Below are positions 21,154-31,382 of a DNA stretch of 64,000 nt, in pieces. The position numbers and the translations under genes were made by a program. Each line of letters starts with the position of its first letter. Position 1 is the stretch's first letter. A model generated the notes under the pieces. It saw only the letters and a list, made by a program, of their open reading frames with translations. It searched no databases and was not told the origin of the DNA. The DNA is from Hemileia vastatrix. Its lineage: Eukaryota > Basidiomycota > Pucciniomycetes > Pucciniales > Zaghouaniaceae. Location of the stretch: assembly GCA_030280995.1 (NCBI GenBank), contig JASXTE010000007.1, forward strand, positions 13,703,501 through 13,767,500. Direction: 5' to 3'.

Positions 21154-22047
21154 TCACCCTAAATTCCCACATCTGAGGCACAGCCCTCTTCTCATACGCC
21201 TCTGGTATTTCTCATCAGATAGCTTGCTCTTCAAACTTTTTCCATGTGCATTGACTGCATCAATGTCCATGGCCGTTGGGTCCCTGGAACTGGCCTTGTC
21301 TGATGAGACATAGTTGTGCCACTGACAAGCACCACTCCAAAAATACATTTTCTGATGTGTAAATTTGTTATCAATTTGTTTGGACAGTTCTGTGAGCTCT
21401 TGAAGGGAGGTTGGATAAGGGTGACTGATTAGGGAATTCACGGTTTTTTGTAAGAGCCCCTTTCTAAAGTGAAACATGAGTTCTCATTCTCCCCATGTTG
21501 TAACATAGCTGGTGTGACCCTGGAATTCTGAAACATACTCAGCAACTGAGTGTTTCTGTTGTAACTGGGTGAGATCATGCTCTGAGGTTGTGGCCACATT
21601 GGGGTCACCAAACGCTAATTTAAATTCTACCATGAACTGAAAGAAATCTGTTTCTAACTTACCATTTACAAGGAGTTCCTTTTTGTATGGCCTTGCCCAG
21701 TGTGCCACCTCATCTGTGAGGTACAAGATTGTAAACCTAATTTTCGATTGCTCATCTGGAAACTGATGACTGTTGAGCAGGACATAAAGTTTTACCTGTG
21801 ATACATACTGATCCACCCAGGGGCCTCACTTTGCATTGAAGATTTCTAGGACCTCAATCTTTGGGCCTTTAACAAGTGGTGCTGGTATTGTAGGAGATGC
21901 CTGTGCCTTGGATTCAGAGGCATCTATTTCTGCTTCTGTGGGGCCACAATATGAGGGCCCTTCCTCTGCTAGACGTTCCATGAGTCTGGAATTTTGTTCT
22001 TGCATTGCAGAAAGGATCATTGCCTCAGTCTGACCTGAGAGGTTCAT
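21154..22047 (-). pseudogene. Gag of the truncated Ty3 element
   Basis: Three pieces, 21826-22047 (start MNLSGQTEAM), 21484-21816 and 21154-21477, align in order with the gag at 45806-46909. They contain an N-terminal coiled-coil segment, the Gag core (DQYVSQVKLYVLLNSHQFPD) and a broken zinc knuckle beginning LCLRCGN. Stops lie between them. Confidence 0.88.
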
Positions 22048-22084
22048 TTTTCTTCAGTAGTGCACTAATTAAGACCAGAAAAAA

Positions 22085-22402
22085 TGTTAAGACCCAAGAA
22101 GGTGGATTACTACTAGGGCTAATGCTAGCCTGAGACAGGACTGACTATGCTGAGTACAGCAGTGGGTATAACTAATACTGACTATGTTGAGACTATCAAC
22201 ATTGAGTGAAGATGGGACTGACTATTCTAGATACATCAGTGAAACAAGAGAGTACTTAGATTATTAGATAAGTTGTCCAATGAGGAGTGCTACAGAGTGC
22301 TTTCCCCATATAAATCCCTTGTGTAATATTCCCTCTTCCACCTCTCACAATGCATAGCACCCATAGCATTCTTCCTCCTCACATCTCAACCAAATTCTAA
22401 CA
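22085..22402 (-). repeat. 5' LTR of the truncated Ty3 element
   Basis: 318 bp. On the minus strand it begins TGTTAGAATTTGG and ends GGGTCTTAACA. It matches the LTRs at 45473-45789 and 50995-51236 and keeps both copies of the internal 75-bp repeat that the latter 3' LTR has lost. Confidence 0.87.
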
Positions 22403-22414
22403 CAACTTAACTCA

Positions 22415-23620
22415 GCTATGGATTCTATCACTTTAACTTTAGCTGCTGACTCTGATTCTGACTTGTGTTTGGAAGACACTTCAGCTTATATGTCTTTTCA
22501 ATAATCTTTATGAAGAAGAGGATCCCAAACCAGCAACAGCTCTCCCCTTTCTTGATTCACAAAACATTCTTTCAACCAGCATACACTCTTTCATTATGCT
22601 AATCACCCTCCAAAATTTTTAAATACAATCACTACACAATATAGGGGGTGGACTTTCTAGAAAGTCCTCAACCTGAACTCAGATGGAACTCAGATGGAAC
22701 TCAGATGGAACTCAGAATGAACTCATACTGAACCCATACTGAACACTACTTGAACACCCACCTAAAACTGTTCTGCTGAGTGGTGTTCATCCCTGATTGT
22801 ATGGTTCCTTTATCAATATCTCAATGTGTGTTCAATCTGTGGTGAGTTTGGGTCCAAAGTTGTGGACTCGCTAGAAAGTCCACCCCCATATTGTGTGGTG
22901 AATCATTTAATTTTTTTTCATACTCTCCAAATGTTCAATGTGTGTGCTTTATTCACTTGGTTTTGTGTTTTTGTTTTTTGCATATTCATTTTTATTTTGA
23001 ATTTACAGTGAATGTCTCTTTTTTGGATGTCTCATTTGTTTTCATTCACCAGCTCAACATGAAAATGCATATTTTCTTCGATTGTATAATTTTTCACTGT
23101 TTCTTTTTTTCATTCATCCCTCATATTCTTTTCCTCCTCTCCTAAAGCATCCCTCAAACAATTTAGTTTCATTTATTTTCTTGTCTCATCTCTCCAGGTA
23201 AGTAATTTTATTCATTTTTTTGATTTTTTGCTTGCTAATTATAATTTTTTTCTTTTTTTTCTTTTTTGTATCTAGATTTTTTCTCTAAGTAGTTATTTTT
23301 GATTTTAATGTTAAAATTAACATTTTTTTCTCTCCCTCTTTTCTTTCTTTTTTAGCTCAATCATCCTACTCTTCATCCCTCTTTGGAATGGTCATTATCC
23401 CCCCTTTCCCCTATTTCACTTTACTTTGGTTCCATGTCATTAAAGCACATACATTGCACATTCTTTGTGCACTTCACTAACTCCATATTCAATTTCTCCC
23501 AAATTCCAACGTCAAGCTTTCTTACTCTATTTTTCCTACTTTTCAATAAAGGTAAGCTTAATCTCCTTTTTTCATGCCTATATGATATCTCTTTCATTCT
23601 ATAAAACTTTCACACTTAAA
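22415..23620 (+). pseudogene. Harbinger-like transposase N-terminal relic
   Basis: Starts at an ATG near 22419 and encodes an acidic N-terminus (ADSDSD) matching the minus-strand copy near 62900-63018. Later blocks (22900-23160) correspond to the segment that, in the 38879-39458 copy, reads like the FRQFF...F region of Harbinger transposases. Intron-like GTAAGT and TTTTTTTAG signals occur at about 23199 and 23355. Stops are frequent and the catalytic core is not recognisable. The MITE at 22630 interrupts it. The assignment is by shared position and weak similarity. Confidence 0.5.
22630..22900. mobile_element. CACTA-type MITE, copy 2
   Basis: 271 bp with ends CACTACACAATATAGGGGG and, inverted, CACCACACAATATGGGGG. 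The AAT duplication is at 22627-22629 and 22901-22903. It lies in the opposite orientation to copy 1. The palindromic core is altered to GGACTTTCTAGAAAGTCC at one end, keeping self-complementarity. The interior has three tandem AGATGGAACTC units. Confidence 0.9.
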
Positions 23621-23739
23621 TATATGTATGAATCCTATCTGGATAACAGTGGACTTATTGAAATCCTCTTTTTCTCATTTCCATTACCACTTTTCAAGTC
23701 TTGTAAAATTTTTAAAATCAGAGTTGAGATTATGGTTAG

Positions 23740-25574
23740 TGTCAGCTCCTCACAAGTCTCTGTGGGGACTGACTAGCTCACACAATAAAGATAGCGTGCA
23801 ATTAGATTGAAATGAATGTATATATATATATATATAGATGTGGCTAGTTCTACTGGTCACTGTAGTATAAAGCCTTTACACACACTTTAATTTGTGAGAT
23901 TCTGAGAAAAAGATAAGAATTAATACTACAGTCTCTGTAGTATCAATTTCCCCACACAGCTCTCTGAGATATAGCTGTTAAGGGGGTGGCAGTCAAGGCT
24001 ACTGAGAGTAGCGCAGACTACAAAGAACAGTGAGAAATGAATACCAACTGCTCTTCTCACTGAAACAGGGTGATGAGCCTTGGATAAGTGGGGTTTTTGC
24101 TGTGGTGTGCAAATTTCTATGCACCACAAAATAGAGGAACACTACGCAAATAATCTGACTCTTAAGTATAACTACTGGACTATCACAATGTAACCAATAA
24201 CTAGCAATTTTAATAAAATAAGAGAGTTAAGAGATAGATAAGAAATCAACCTGATAGCTATAACAAAAGTTATAAAAGATTATGATGTTGTAATGCTTCT
24301 TAATGATAACAAACTGTAATACTAAAAAATAAATTAACACCACAATTTAACACTTATAGAGAGTGAGAAATCGACCCAATAACACTATAATAATTATTTT
24401 TTAAGAGGCAAAAATGACAAATAAAAGTTCAAACAATAAGACTTACTTTATATCCAAGTGGTAAGGTTATTTTCTACTGCAGTTATTTTGGAAAGTGGCA
24501 ACTTAGCAATTATTTATATGACGTTAAAAGATAACTTTTTACTTGACAGAAAAAAGCGATATATATAGTAAATGCCCCACAGCGCATTAGAGGCCTCCAA
24601 GCCCTTGACTCTACTATCTGGCTTTCAGACCCCCCCTGTATGCGGTGTACCAACAGTTCCTCAGGCTGTGGCAACTGCATATTCCTCAGTCTTACTCAGG
24701 ATGAGTCGAGTCAAGAGCCCTTTTGGCATCCCGCACCATGTGCTTACAACTTTTCTCAAGCCTGAGACACACACTGAGCTACAAAAGAGAGAAAATGAGA
24801 TAAATGGAAGTGAAACAGTAATAAATGTGAGAAACCAAGATTTAAGATAAGATAAAGTGAAAATAGCCTTAGATAAATGACTGATAAGAAAAAGAGATGT
24901 ATATATATTTTTCTATACAGTTATTTTTGCAAAAAGGGCTCAGAAGCGCCATAAAAAACATAGTAATAATGAGGTATTAAATATTTTAAGCTATATTTTT
25001 ACTTTAATGTGACTGATAAGGGATCACAGATTTTTTATAGATATAGTTTGAAAGGGAATGAAATAAAAGGAAATAAAGTAAAAGGAATATAAGATCAAAG
25101 GAATGGATAAAACTGAGAGAAAAAAGTTATTTTACTAATTATAAGATAAATAATTATTATATCCAACAAAGTCCAGTAAAAGCACCATGAGGGGTCCATT
25201 GGTGGTCCAGGAATGAGATCTAAGGGGTCCAAGTAAGGTTGTCCATAATCCTGGGGTGTCCTGTTGTTGACTAGAGATTGATATCCAGTGTGGTTTGGCG
25301 CTCTATGGGGTTAAGTTGTCCAAGGATATTTGTGGATAATTATTTTAATTATTTTCTTGTATTGAGTTTTAATTGGACATAGCAGATTCTGCCCACACTC
25401 TATCCCTTTCTAGAAATAATTCTACTATTTTTATCTTTTATTTTATATAATAATAATTTTTTATTATTCTAAATACTATATCAAGATTTTTCTGTTATTT
25501 TATTTGTCAAGTTATTTATGATAATGATTTATAATATTGTCAGTGGGTAGTCCAGTGGAATCTTCCAGATGAAA
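23740..25574 (-). repeat. Probable solo LTR of another family, about 1.8 kb
   Basis: It starts TGTCAGCTCC and ends CCAGATGAAA. GTTAG is repeated at 23735-23739 and 25575-25579, and joining the flanks restores the Harbinger repeat sequence seen at 40490-40520, so the boundaries are firm. Read on the minus strand, the first 30 nt resemble the start of the chromovirus LTR, with TGTCA decayed to TTTCA. It contains an (AT)n run at 23818-23837. The frame at 24572-24850 is not supported as a gene. Confidence 0.72.
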
Positions 25575-26787
25575 GTTAGGTTTATTTGAATCTGATTTCA
25601 TTTTAGCTAAATATTCTCCTGAAGACTATCTTTAATTTCCTACAAACAGATCTGAATTTGGCTGAATTATTGCTGAGATATTGACCTTTAAAGTTGTGCC
25701 TTTTTTCCAAATTTCACTTTATTCATTTCATGTTTTTATATTGCATAATTAGAGAATAAGGCTTCTGAAACTCTAATCTGATGATTATCTAGGCTTTTAT
25801 CTCCAAAAAAATAGGATCACTCAATTATTTTTTGGGAAATTGCTTGAAAAAATTATATATTTGTGCATTTCAATCCAATTATAAACTGGCAAAGAAAGCT
25901 AAAGTTCCCAATTAGGTGAATATGGAATGGGTTGAACTCAGTAAAAATTATATCTTTTCTTCTAACATTATAATCACCTATGGAGGATTTCATAACCAGA
26001 TCTATGTAGACAAATAAAATTCTAATATGCTTACTTTTGGGATTTTTTGTTATATCAATCCTATTACTGGAAGACCAATCCCTTCACCAGCTAAAATTAA
26101 ATGCCATGAACTATACTTTCTGGGTCATAAATTTATCATGGAATTTGGTTTAGGAAATGGGATTATCAAATTTATTTGAGATCCTTCAAGAGATAATCAT
26201 CATACTACTAAGGTGCTTCCTGGATTGGAATCTTGAAAAAACTTTACTCATTTTGGATGTTCTTTCCAGATAAATCAAAGTTTGATAAACTGGGTAAGTA
26301 AAGTAAGGGGTAAGGGTCAATGTCTAGTAAAACATTATGGAGGGGTTCTAAATATGGTAATTAAAGGATTGTCAAATTTTTATTTTTATTTCTCAAATTT
26401 TTAATTTATCAGTTATTCAAGATAATCAATCAACTTTAAGTATTGTACCATTGGGCCCCTGTTCTGTATAAAGGTTTTCAATCAAACTTGTAGTTGTATT
26501 CTATGAATGAGTTCATAATATCATTCTTTTCATATGTTTTCTTTAACTATTGTCATATCTGAAATTATTGGCAGGTAGTATTTGGGATACCTTTACTTTT
26601 ACTTGGTTGATTATCTTTTTTAATTGATTTACTTAATTATTTACAAAATTAAAATGAAAATTTGCCAATCCTCACCCCCTCCCAGAGTAAATTTCAGGGG
26701 GGGGTATTACCAAATTTTCAAATAAGATGTGTAGAATTTTAGACTTGAAAAAAATTTGGAATGAAATATGAACAAAATAAAAAAAAA

Positions 26788-28163
26788 CTATTCATCAAAC
26801 ATTTTCATTAAGCATCTGATTTCCCCAACAGATTTATTAGCTTTAACACATTCTATCAAGAAAACTTTCTTTTTTGAACCATCTTCAAGTTGATACTTGA
26901 GTTTCATTTGATCTAAAAGGGAATTGTACTCAAGAGCCTTCTCCTCTTTCTTTATCTCAAATTTCTTCTCCCCCAAGTGATTTTCCCTCTCATCCCTCTG
27001 TAAAGAAAGCTCAAATTTCTTCTCCTCCAAGTCTTGTGCCTCTCTTACCTCTGCAAAGAGAGCTTGAGTTTCTTCTCCTCCAAGTCTTGTGGCCTATCAT
27101 CCCAGTGTAAAGAGAGCTCATATTGTTGCTTTTGAAAGTTAAGAGTATCTCTTGCAACTTCAACCTTACCTAGAGTGAAAATGAATATTAACAAAAGACA
27201 ATAAAAGCTCACTAAAATATAAAGATTTATGCTATCATTCACCAGCATCAAATTTCTCCCAAAATTCATCAGTGGAAGAAAAAAAGGGTTTGGGAAAAAA
27301 CTATCTCTGTTTTGCTTCTTTGACCATTGAAGTTCAGATAAGTTGAAGGTCTTCACTTTTTTTTGGAGGTAAAATTTTCCTCTTCATCATTGATGCTAGC
27401 TTCAGACTTGCTTGCTTGAGGATCTTGGGTTCATTTATTAGCCTTTTTAGAAATAAATAAAAGCAATGTAAATAAAAAAAATAAAACAACTAGACAAGAA
27501 ATAAAAGCTCACTGGAGTTAGATTGGGTTGGTTTATATTTCCATAAGGATCAATTGAAAAGATATCTTGATTGGTGGAAGTCAAATGAGGGGAGGCTTGA
27601 GTAGAAGAGAAAGGAAAAAGATTTCTTTCAACATCATGTTTGGAGATATCATCTTCTCCATGCAGCATGTTTTCAGGATTAACATTGGCTTGCTCTCCAA
27701 ATATGCAATCCATCTCTTTATAGTAAGGGCATAAAGAATCAAGTTTATCATCTATAGATTTGATACCCTTACTGATATCAAGGTCAGTAAGACCAAAACC
27801 AGTGGAAGATGAAAAGGTCTTAGCCTTCTTGTATTTGTCTTGATTGTGCTTGAAGCATTCAGACATCTTTTTAGGCAAAAGATTAATCCTTCCCTTTGTC
27901 TTATTTCATAATTTATTGACCATTAGAAGATATCCATTGACTTTTGATGCAGGGGGCTGTCCTACTTTAGTTGCATTCTCAGTACCAAAATAAGAATCAT
28001 AATTAGTTTAAGTTTTCAGCCAGTTGATAAGTATGAGGTGATCATCTTTTTTTAGTTGAATGGTCTTTGATTTCTCAGCTGAGTGGGGGAAAGAGGGAGT
28101 AGTGGGATTTGAAGAACAACTGGGGGAAGGCTGCCTTTGAGAAGATCTATGACAACAAGGCAT
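26788..28163 (-). pseudogene. Myb/SANT-like DNA-binding gene of a Harbinger-like element
   Basis: The gene starts at the ATG ending at 28163 (MPCCHRSSQ). The protein has a basic Ser/Pro-rich start, an LILINWLKT helix, then a KKMSECFKHNQDKYKKA helix region and the closing motif LDSLCPYYKEMDCIFGE. That arrangement is typical of trihelix/Myb-SANT-like domains encoded beside Harbinger transposases. A Lys/Glu-rich coiled coil (26788-27356) follows after at least two introns, one near 27180-27240. In-frame stops after WLKT (about 28010) and at the Trp of the next helix (about 27907) make it a pseudogene. A parallel copy lies at 53724-54740. Confidence 0.72.
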
Positions 28164-28473
28164 GTTAAGATATTTGAAGATGAAAAGGGGAAGAAACAAA
28201 CAGATGAGATGGGGAAGGGTTCTGAACAGATAGAATGAATAGACAGGATGGGAGTGCACACCAAGGTAGGGAGGCTGGCACATCCAGAAAGTTTTCCAAG
28301 ATGTGGTTATGAAAAATTGAGGATAAACATGTTGGATAGAGGTGAACATTGACACATAAAAGGTCTAATAACCCAATTATTAGCAAAAAATAATTGCAGA
28401 AGATAATTGGGGTGTAATGATTTTTATCCGCAATTAATTTAATTGCAGATCCCTTAACATTGATACCCCCTAA

Positions 28474-28809
28474 TAAGTACAGTGTGAGTTTTGTTGAAGT
28501 CAACAATATCATTAATAAACTTAAATATAAAATAAGGTGTAATTAATATATAGATTAATGGAATTAAAATGCTGAAATTAAATTAAACTTTGAATGTTTT
28601 AAGTGAGGTTTTAATAAGATAAATAAAATTTAATGTAATCATTTAAATTCAAATTTATATTAAATATTTCATCAAAAATCAAGGTTTTAATAAAAATATA
28701 TCCCTTCCAGTTCCAAGGAGATACTAAAGACCCTCTCTTGCTCTCCCTGGCCCCCTCTCTCTAGCCAACTTCAAGCAAGGTCTGAGTTGCAGTCATTTCA
28801 AAGGACTTA
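28474..28809. other. AT-rich spacer, no gene seen
   Basis: Between the Harbinger-like terminus and the solo LTR. A short pyrimidine-rich patch lies at about 28725-28765. Nothing else is recognisable. Confidence 0.5.
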
Positions 28810-28814
28810 GATCT

Positions 28815-29953
28815 TGTCAGCCAGGCTATTCCAGGAGTCCAGTAAATGATATATAAATTATAAAACCTTAAAGAGTGGGTAAGACTTGTATTTAATGAAT
28901 ATAACTTAATATTTTATTGCATAATGAAATTATATAAGAATTTTATTATATACAAGTGTTACATTAAATTTATTGGTTATATATATTTTTATATACAATT
29001 AAATTGAGCATAATATAATATATTCTACAAATAATGGCGCATTTTTATGTATTTAATAATTATAAATTTATATTTAATTAATTGAAATACATATATTATA
29101 ATTACAAGTGTAAAATTGATTTATAATATATTTAAATTAATTACTTAAATTTATATATTAAATAATACCTCTCATATGATACTAAACAATAATTAATGAC
29201 GCTTCTTTTGACCCTTAATTGTGTTAGAAAAAACAAATAAATTAATTTGGACTAAATTGAGATTAATTGCTTGTTTTGTTGCGTCAAATTATTTTTTGTT
29301 TCACTTAAAATGTCCTTTAATCAGAATGTACCATCTGTTTGGAATTATATTTCTCATAGTTCCTATGTTTCCAATCTTGTTTAGTTATTCACTATTGTCA
29401 CTTACTGATTTGGGAATTAATGGCGGGGAAATTGGATTCTTAATTGGGGTTTTAATTATTTGTTTCATGTTTTTCTCTATATTGTTATGTTTCATTTACT
29501 CTTTTGATATATTTGTTTTATTCCATTCTAATCATTGTATTTACAAAGATAGTAGCGCTTCAGAGGACCCATTGCCTATAAAAGGGCCTTGGATAATCCC
29601 CTGTAGCCTCATCACTTATTAAACACTCAACAAATTAAAATAACTATTTTATTACGTTTATAATTTTTATTAGTAATACAATTCTAATTAAAAGTCTATA
29701 TAACAAATCAAAGGTTGCTTTAAGTCTGATAGTAATTAAAAGTGTTTGCCGCGCAGAACCCTTACATTGAATAATATTATTATTAACAAATTCTAAGTTT
29801 TTGTCATCTCTCAAAGTTGCTCGCCGTTGTTTTTCCCTCTTAATTAAATTAAATATATTATTACAAATTATTTCTTTTATTTTCCCTTGTCATCCTCCTT
29901 CTCTCCTCCTTTTTCTCCTATTTTTCTTACCTCTTCTAGACGACTGACCGACA
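28815..29953 (+). repeat. Young solo LTR of the chromovirus family
   Basis: 1,139 bp, nearly identical to the LTRs at 4906-6046 and 12935-14075 but in plus orientation. It starts TGTCAGCCAGGC and ends ACTGACCGACA. A perfect GATCT duplication flanks it (28810-28814 and 29954-29958), so it is a genuine solo LTR formed by recombination between the two LTRs of a former element. TATA-like CCTATAAAAGGGCC lies at about 29574-29587. It contains a 133-codon frame (29221-29622) equivalent to that in the other LTRs. Confidence 0.94.
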
Positions 29954-29958
29954 GATCT

Positions 29959-30645
29959 ACAACATTGCCATAATTTTATTCCCCTTAAACTCAATTAAAA
30001 CAATAAAGAAAATAAAGAAAATAATTGTTTTTTTTTTAGTTAAAGAAAATTAGTAATTCCTTAAATAAATTAATTGGATAATAGTTAAATAATTTAAATA
30101 ATGTAGTAACATAATAATTTATAATACTTAAAGAATTTTACAATATTAATTTTATAATATTTTTAATAATTAAGTAAATAATTATTGAGTAACAAATTTT
30201 ATCAGACCAGTTTACATGTATTAAATAAGTTACTGGCTGACAATAGTAGTAGTAGTAGTAGTAGTAGAAAAGCATTAAAAAAATAAATCAACATCCATTT
30301 CTTTTAATGACTCCACCACCTTTCCACCTCCATCTTCACAATTCATTTCCATCAAGTGTTGTTTTTAATAAGAAATACTGATCATGATAAAAACTGCATT
30401 TCAAGCCTTTTTGCTCATAAATAACTAAATTATTTATTTATTTATTTGTCTATATATTTATATACGTATTCGTAGTCATAAGCTTAAAAAAATAAAAAAT
30501 AACCCCCCCCCTTCCAACGAAAAAGAAAAAGAAAGAAAAAAAACAAACATAACAATCAAAAATTCAACAAAATTCAAAACCTGTTAAAAAAAGCCAAAAA
30601 AAAGAAAAGAGAGCAACAAAATCACAATTTAAAGTTAACGCAACC

Positions 30646-30738
<93 letters not shown>

Positions 30739-31382
30739 TAAAACTACGTAATGCTAGTAGTATAAACATAATAACCGAATTAAAAATACAAAATCTTTAA
30801 CAGAAGTTTAACAAAAAAAAAATATGATAAAAAAAAACACAAAAACCAAAAACGAAGATGAAAAAAACAACCCATGGTTGATTTTTCACAACCAATGATA
30901 AGTATATAATATAACATCAAAACAAGACATAACATAACATAAAATATTCATCAATACTTTAAACACACACACCCACGCACACATAACATACTCAATATTT
31001 TCTGCAGAGCATATATATATCTAAACGTCTCTTTTTCCTTCTCTTCCTCAAGCCTAACACACCCAACCCATCCCACCCCAGCAAAATTACAATCTAATCT
31101 GAGTTCTATTTGTATGACTTGATCTGATTGACACCCACCTACTCGTTTGAACTTCGAAATTGTGGATTGATTAAATCAGAACAGAATATGACGAAGCATT
31201 AAGCCCAATAATTGAATTCTTTCTAAATTGACTGTTCAATATCCTTCATCATTTACAGGAACCCGGACTGTGATGATTAGATTCAACGAATAAGACAGTT
31301 CAAAGGCATTTATTCAATCAGCATGTCAACCAAAACAAATCAACAGTGATTTATCTTAACAAACAAAATATATTTATTAACG
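29959..31382. other. Intergenic spacer 3' of the RasGEF gene
   Basis: AT-rich with several simple repeats: (TAG)n at 30243-30267, (CA)n then (TA)n at 30648-30733, and A-rich tracts. No coding sequence or RNA gene is recognisable. The end next to 31382 presumably holds the 3' UTR and poly(A) signal of the RasGEF gene. Confidence 0.6.
30648..30733. repeat. Compound (CA)n(TA)n microsatellite
   Basis: About 12 CA units run straight into about 30 TA units. Confidence 0.97.

Larger units (their letters stand above)
18651..22402 (-). mobile_element. Truncated Ty3/gypsy element, second family
   Basis: Minus-strand copy of the family seen complete at 45473-51236. It keeps the 5' LTR (22085-22402), gag, protease region, RT and most of RNase H, then stops at 18651 within the linker before integrase, where the inverted-repeat element ends. 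Many stops break its frames. The 3' half and 3' LTR are missing. Confidence 0.9.
22403..28470. mobile_element. PIF/Harbinger-like element with nested insertions
   Basis: The plus-strand transposase relics at the left and the minus-strand Myb/SANT-like gene at the right (26788-28163) have the same convergent layout as 53415-63506. The right end reads AACATTGATACCCCC followed by TAATA, the terminus shared by that element. The left terminus is lost beyond a Ty3 insertion. Nested insertions are a CACTA MITE (22630-22900) and a probable solo LTR (23740-25574). The middle (25575-26760) is non-coding and shares blocks with 40018-41630. The superfamily call rests on TWA target sites and G-rich ends seen in the better copies plus the Myb-like partner gene. 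Confidence 0.72.

Noticed and set aside
24572..24850. 92-codon plus-strand frame in a GC-richer patch
   Set aside because: No recognisable domain, and it lies inside the LTR-like insertion 23740-25574.
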